A stretch of 13,959 nucleotides of DNA, from contig DHJN01000028.1 of assembly GCA_002404345.1 (NCBI GenBank), positions 1-13,959 of the forward strand, given 5' to 3'. This DNA comes from Actinobacteria bacterium UBA4719. GTDB taxonomy: Bacteria > Actinomycetota > Actinomycetes > Actinomycetales > Dermatophilaceae. A program made the translations under genes and the position numbers. Every line of letters starts with the position of its first letter. Within the stretch, counting starts at the first letter, position 1. Of the stretch, positions 13,743 to 13,959 are shown piece after piece. Below the pieces are notes generated by a model that was not told where the DNA came from, searched no databases, and saw only the letters and a program-made list of their open reading frames with translations.

Positions 13743-13890
13743 GTGGTTGCCCGCAGGAGCTGCTGGGACAGTAACGAATCTAGTTCGCGTGCTCGAAGGC
13801 AACACTGAAGGGCCCAAAGCGCAGCTCCCGGTGCCCGACTAAGCCACGGCCTCTCAGGACCAAGGAACAACGGCATCGGCGGGCAACCAC
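13743..13890 (-). ncRNA. Candidate IS110 bridge RNA: predicted three-way junction
   Basis: On the minus strand P1, GTGGTTGCCCGC (13890-13879), pairs perfectly over 12 bp with GCGGGCAACCAC (13754-13743). P2, CGATGCC (13878-13872), pairs with GGCACCG (13835-13829) with one A-C mismatch. P2 encloses an internal loop of about 10 and 12 nt capped by GGTC-CTGAGA-GGCC (13861-13848). P3, GGAGCTGC (13828-13821), pairs with GCAGCTCC (13763-13756). The three stems abut, leaving a single unpaired base (13755). P3 encloses further pairings (TGGG/CCCA, CAGTG/TACTG, and CGAA/TTCG around CTAGA). Position (upstream of an IS110 gene), size (about 148 nt) and stem/internal-loop layout fit a bridge RNA. I folded it by eye, and transcription is not shown. 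Confidence 0.6.
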
Positions 13891-13902
13891 GACCTCATTT
13901 TC

Positions 13903-13959
13903 AGCCCGGAACGGGCGCCCGGGAAGGGCATCAAGGACTAAGCCTGAGTATCAGCCGAC
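13903..13959. other. Probable flank beyond the IS
   Basis: 57 bp with no recognisable gene. A plus-strand frame ends with TAA at 13939-13941 (...ERAPGKGIKD), but it opens only about 100 bp earlier, inside the presumed IS, so it is weak. The 9-bp sequence GACTAAGCC at 13936-13944 repeats one inside the candidate RNA. Confidence 0.3.

Larger units (their letters stand above)
12343..13902 (-). mobile_element. IS110-family insertion sequence (ends approximate)
   Basis: The element is one IS110-family transposase gene plus about 95 bp downstream and about 200 bp upstream non-coding DNA. The limits given are set by GAAAATGA on the plus strand at 12343-12350 and the same octamer on the minus strand at 13902-13895, with partly similar bases after each. 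IS110 elements often lack terminal inverted repeats and make no target duplication, so the true ends and the core dinucleotide cannot be fixed here. The left part of the element (upstream of the gene) contains the structured region described separately. It lies about 20 bp after the histidine-kinase stop. Confidence 0.6.

Noticed and set aside
12343..13902. True terminal inverted repeats of the IS based on GAAAATGA
   Set aside because: Only eight bases match cleanly, and many IS110-family elements lack terminal repeats. Used only as an approximate limit.
1..13959. CRISPR array
   Set aside because: No set of regularly spaced repeats with unique spacers. The repeats found are 2-3 copies and short or tandem.

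Overview
The window is high-GC DNA (GTG/TTG starts, GC-rich third positions, encoded CCA on a tRNA remnant) that fits an actinomycete (Actinomycetota). A placement near the Micrococcales is only a guess. It has three parts.

(1) Positions 1-5324 look like the right end of an integrated genomic island. They hold a TetR regulator divergent from an alpha/beta-hydrolase-fold protein that has lost its catalytic Ser and His, with two near-identical palindromic operators between them. Next come a frameshifted mazF-like toxin gene, a SAM methyltransferase gene cut by an in-frame TAG, and an intact, translationally coupled MNT nucleotidyltransferase / HEPN toxin-antitoxin pair preceded by two related palindromes 20 bp apart. 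The part ends at a 3' fragment of tRNA-Pro(CGG), running from the anticodon loop to CCA without the 5' half. This is the usual scar of tRNA-targeted integration. Short direct repeats flank it.

(2) Positions 5325-12321 look like ordinary chromosome. They hold a terminator, a secreted cupredoxin, a GYD-domain protein, and a deazaflavin-dependent (Ddn-like) nitroreductase pseudogene with one frameshift and one in-frame TAG. After these comes a five-gene signalling/transport block. A minus-strand operon encodes a LolA/RseB-like exported protein, an ABC ATPase and an ABC-2 permease with overlapping genes. It is divergent from an OmpR-type response regulator and histidine kinase that also overlap. 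An 11-bp tandem repeat in the shared intergenic region is a good candidate for the regulator's binding box.

(3) Positions about 12340-13959 hold an IS110-family transposase on the minus strand. The non-coding stretch upstream of it can fold into a compact three-way junction: a 12-bp perfect closing stem, a 7-bp stem with an internal loop, and an 8-bp stem. That is where IS110-type bridge RNAs are encoded, so this is the strongest candidate for an undescribed functional element here. It has its own transposase and needs no other gene in the window.

Three separate genes (mazF-like, methyltransferase, Ddn-like) carry simple inactivating lesions. This is either real decay or base-level sequence error, and reads would decide.
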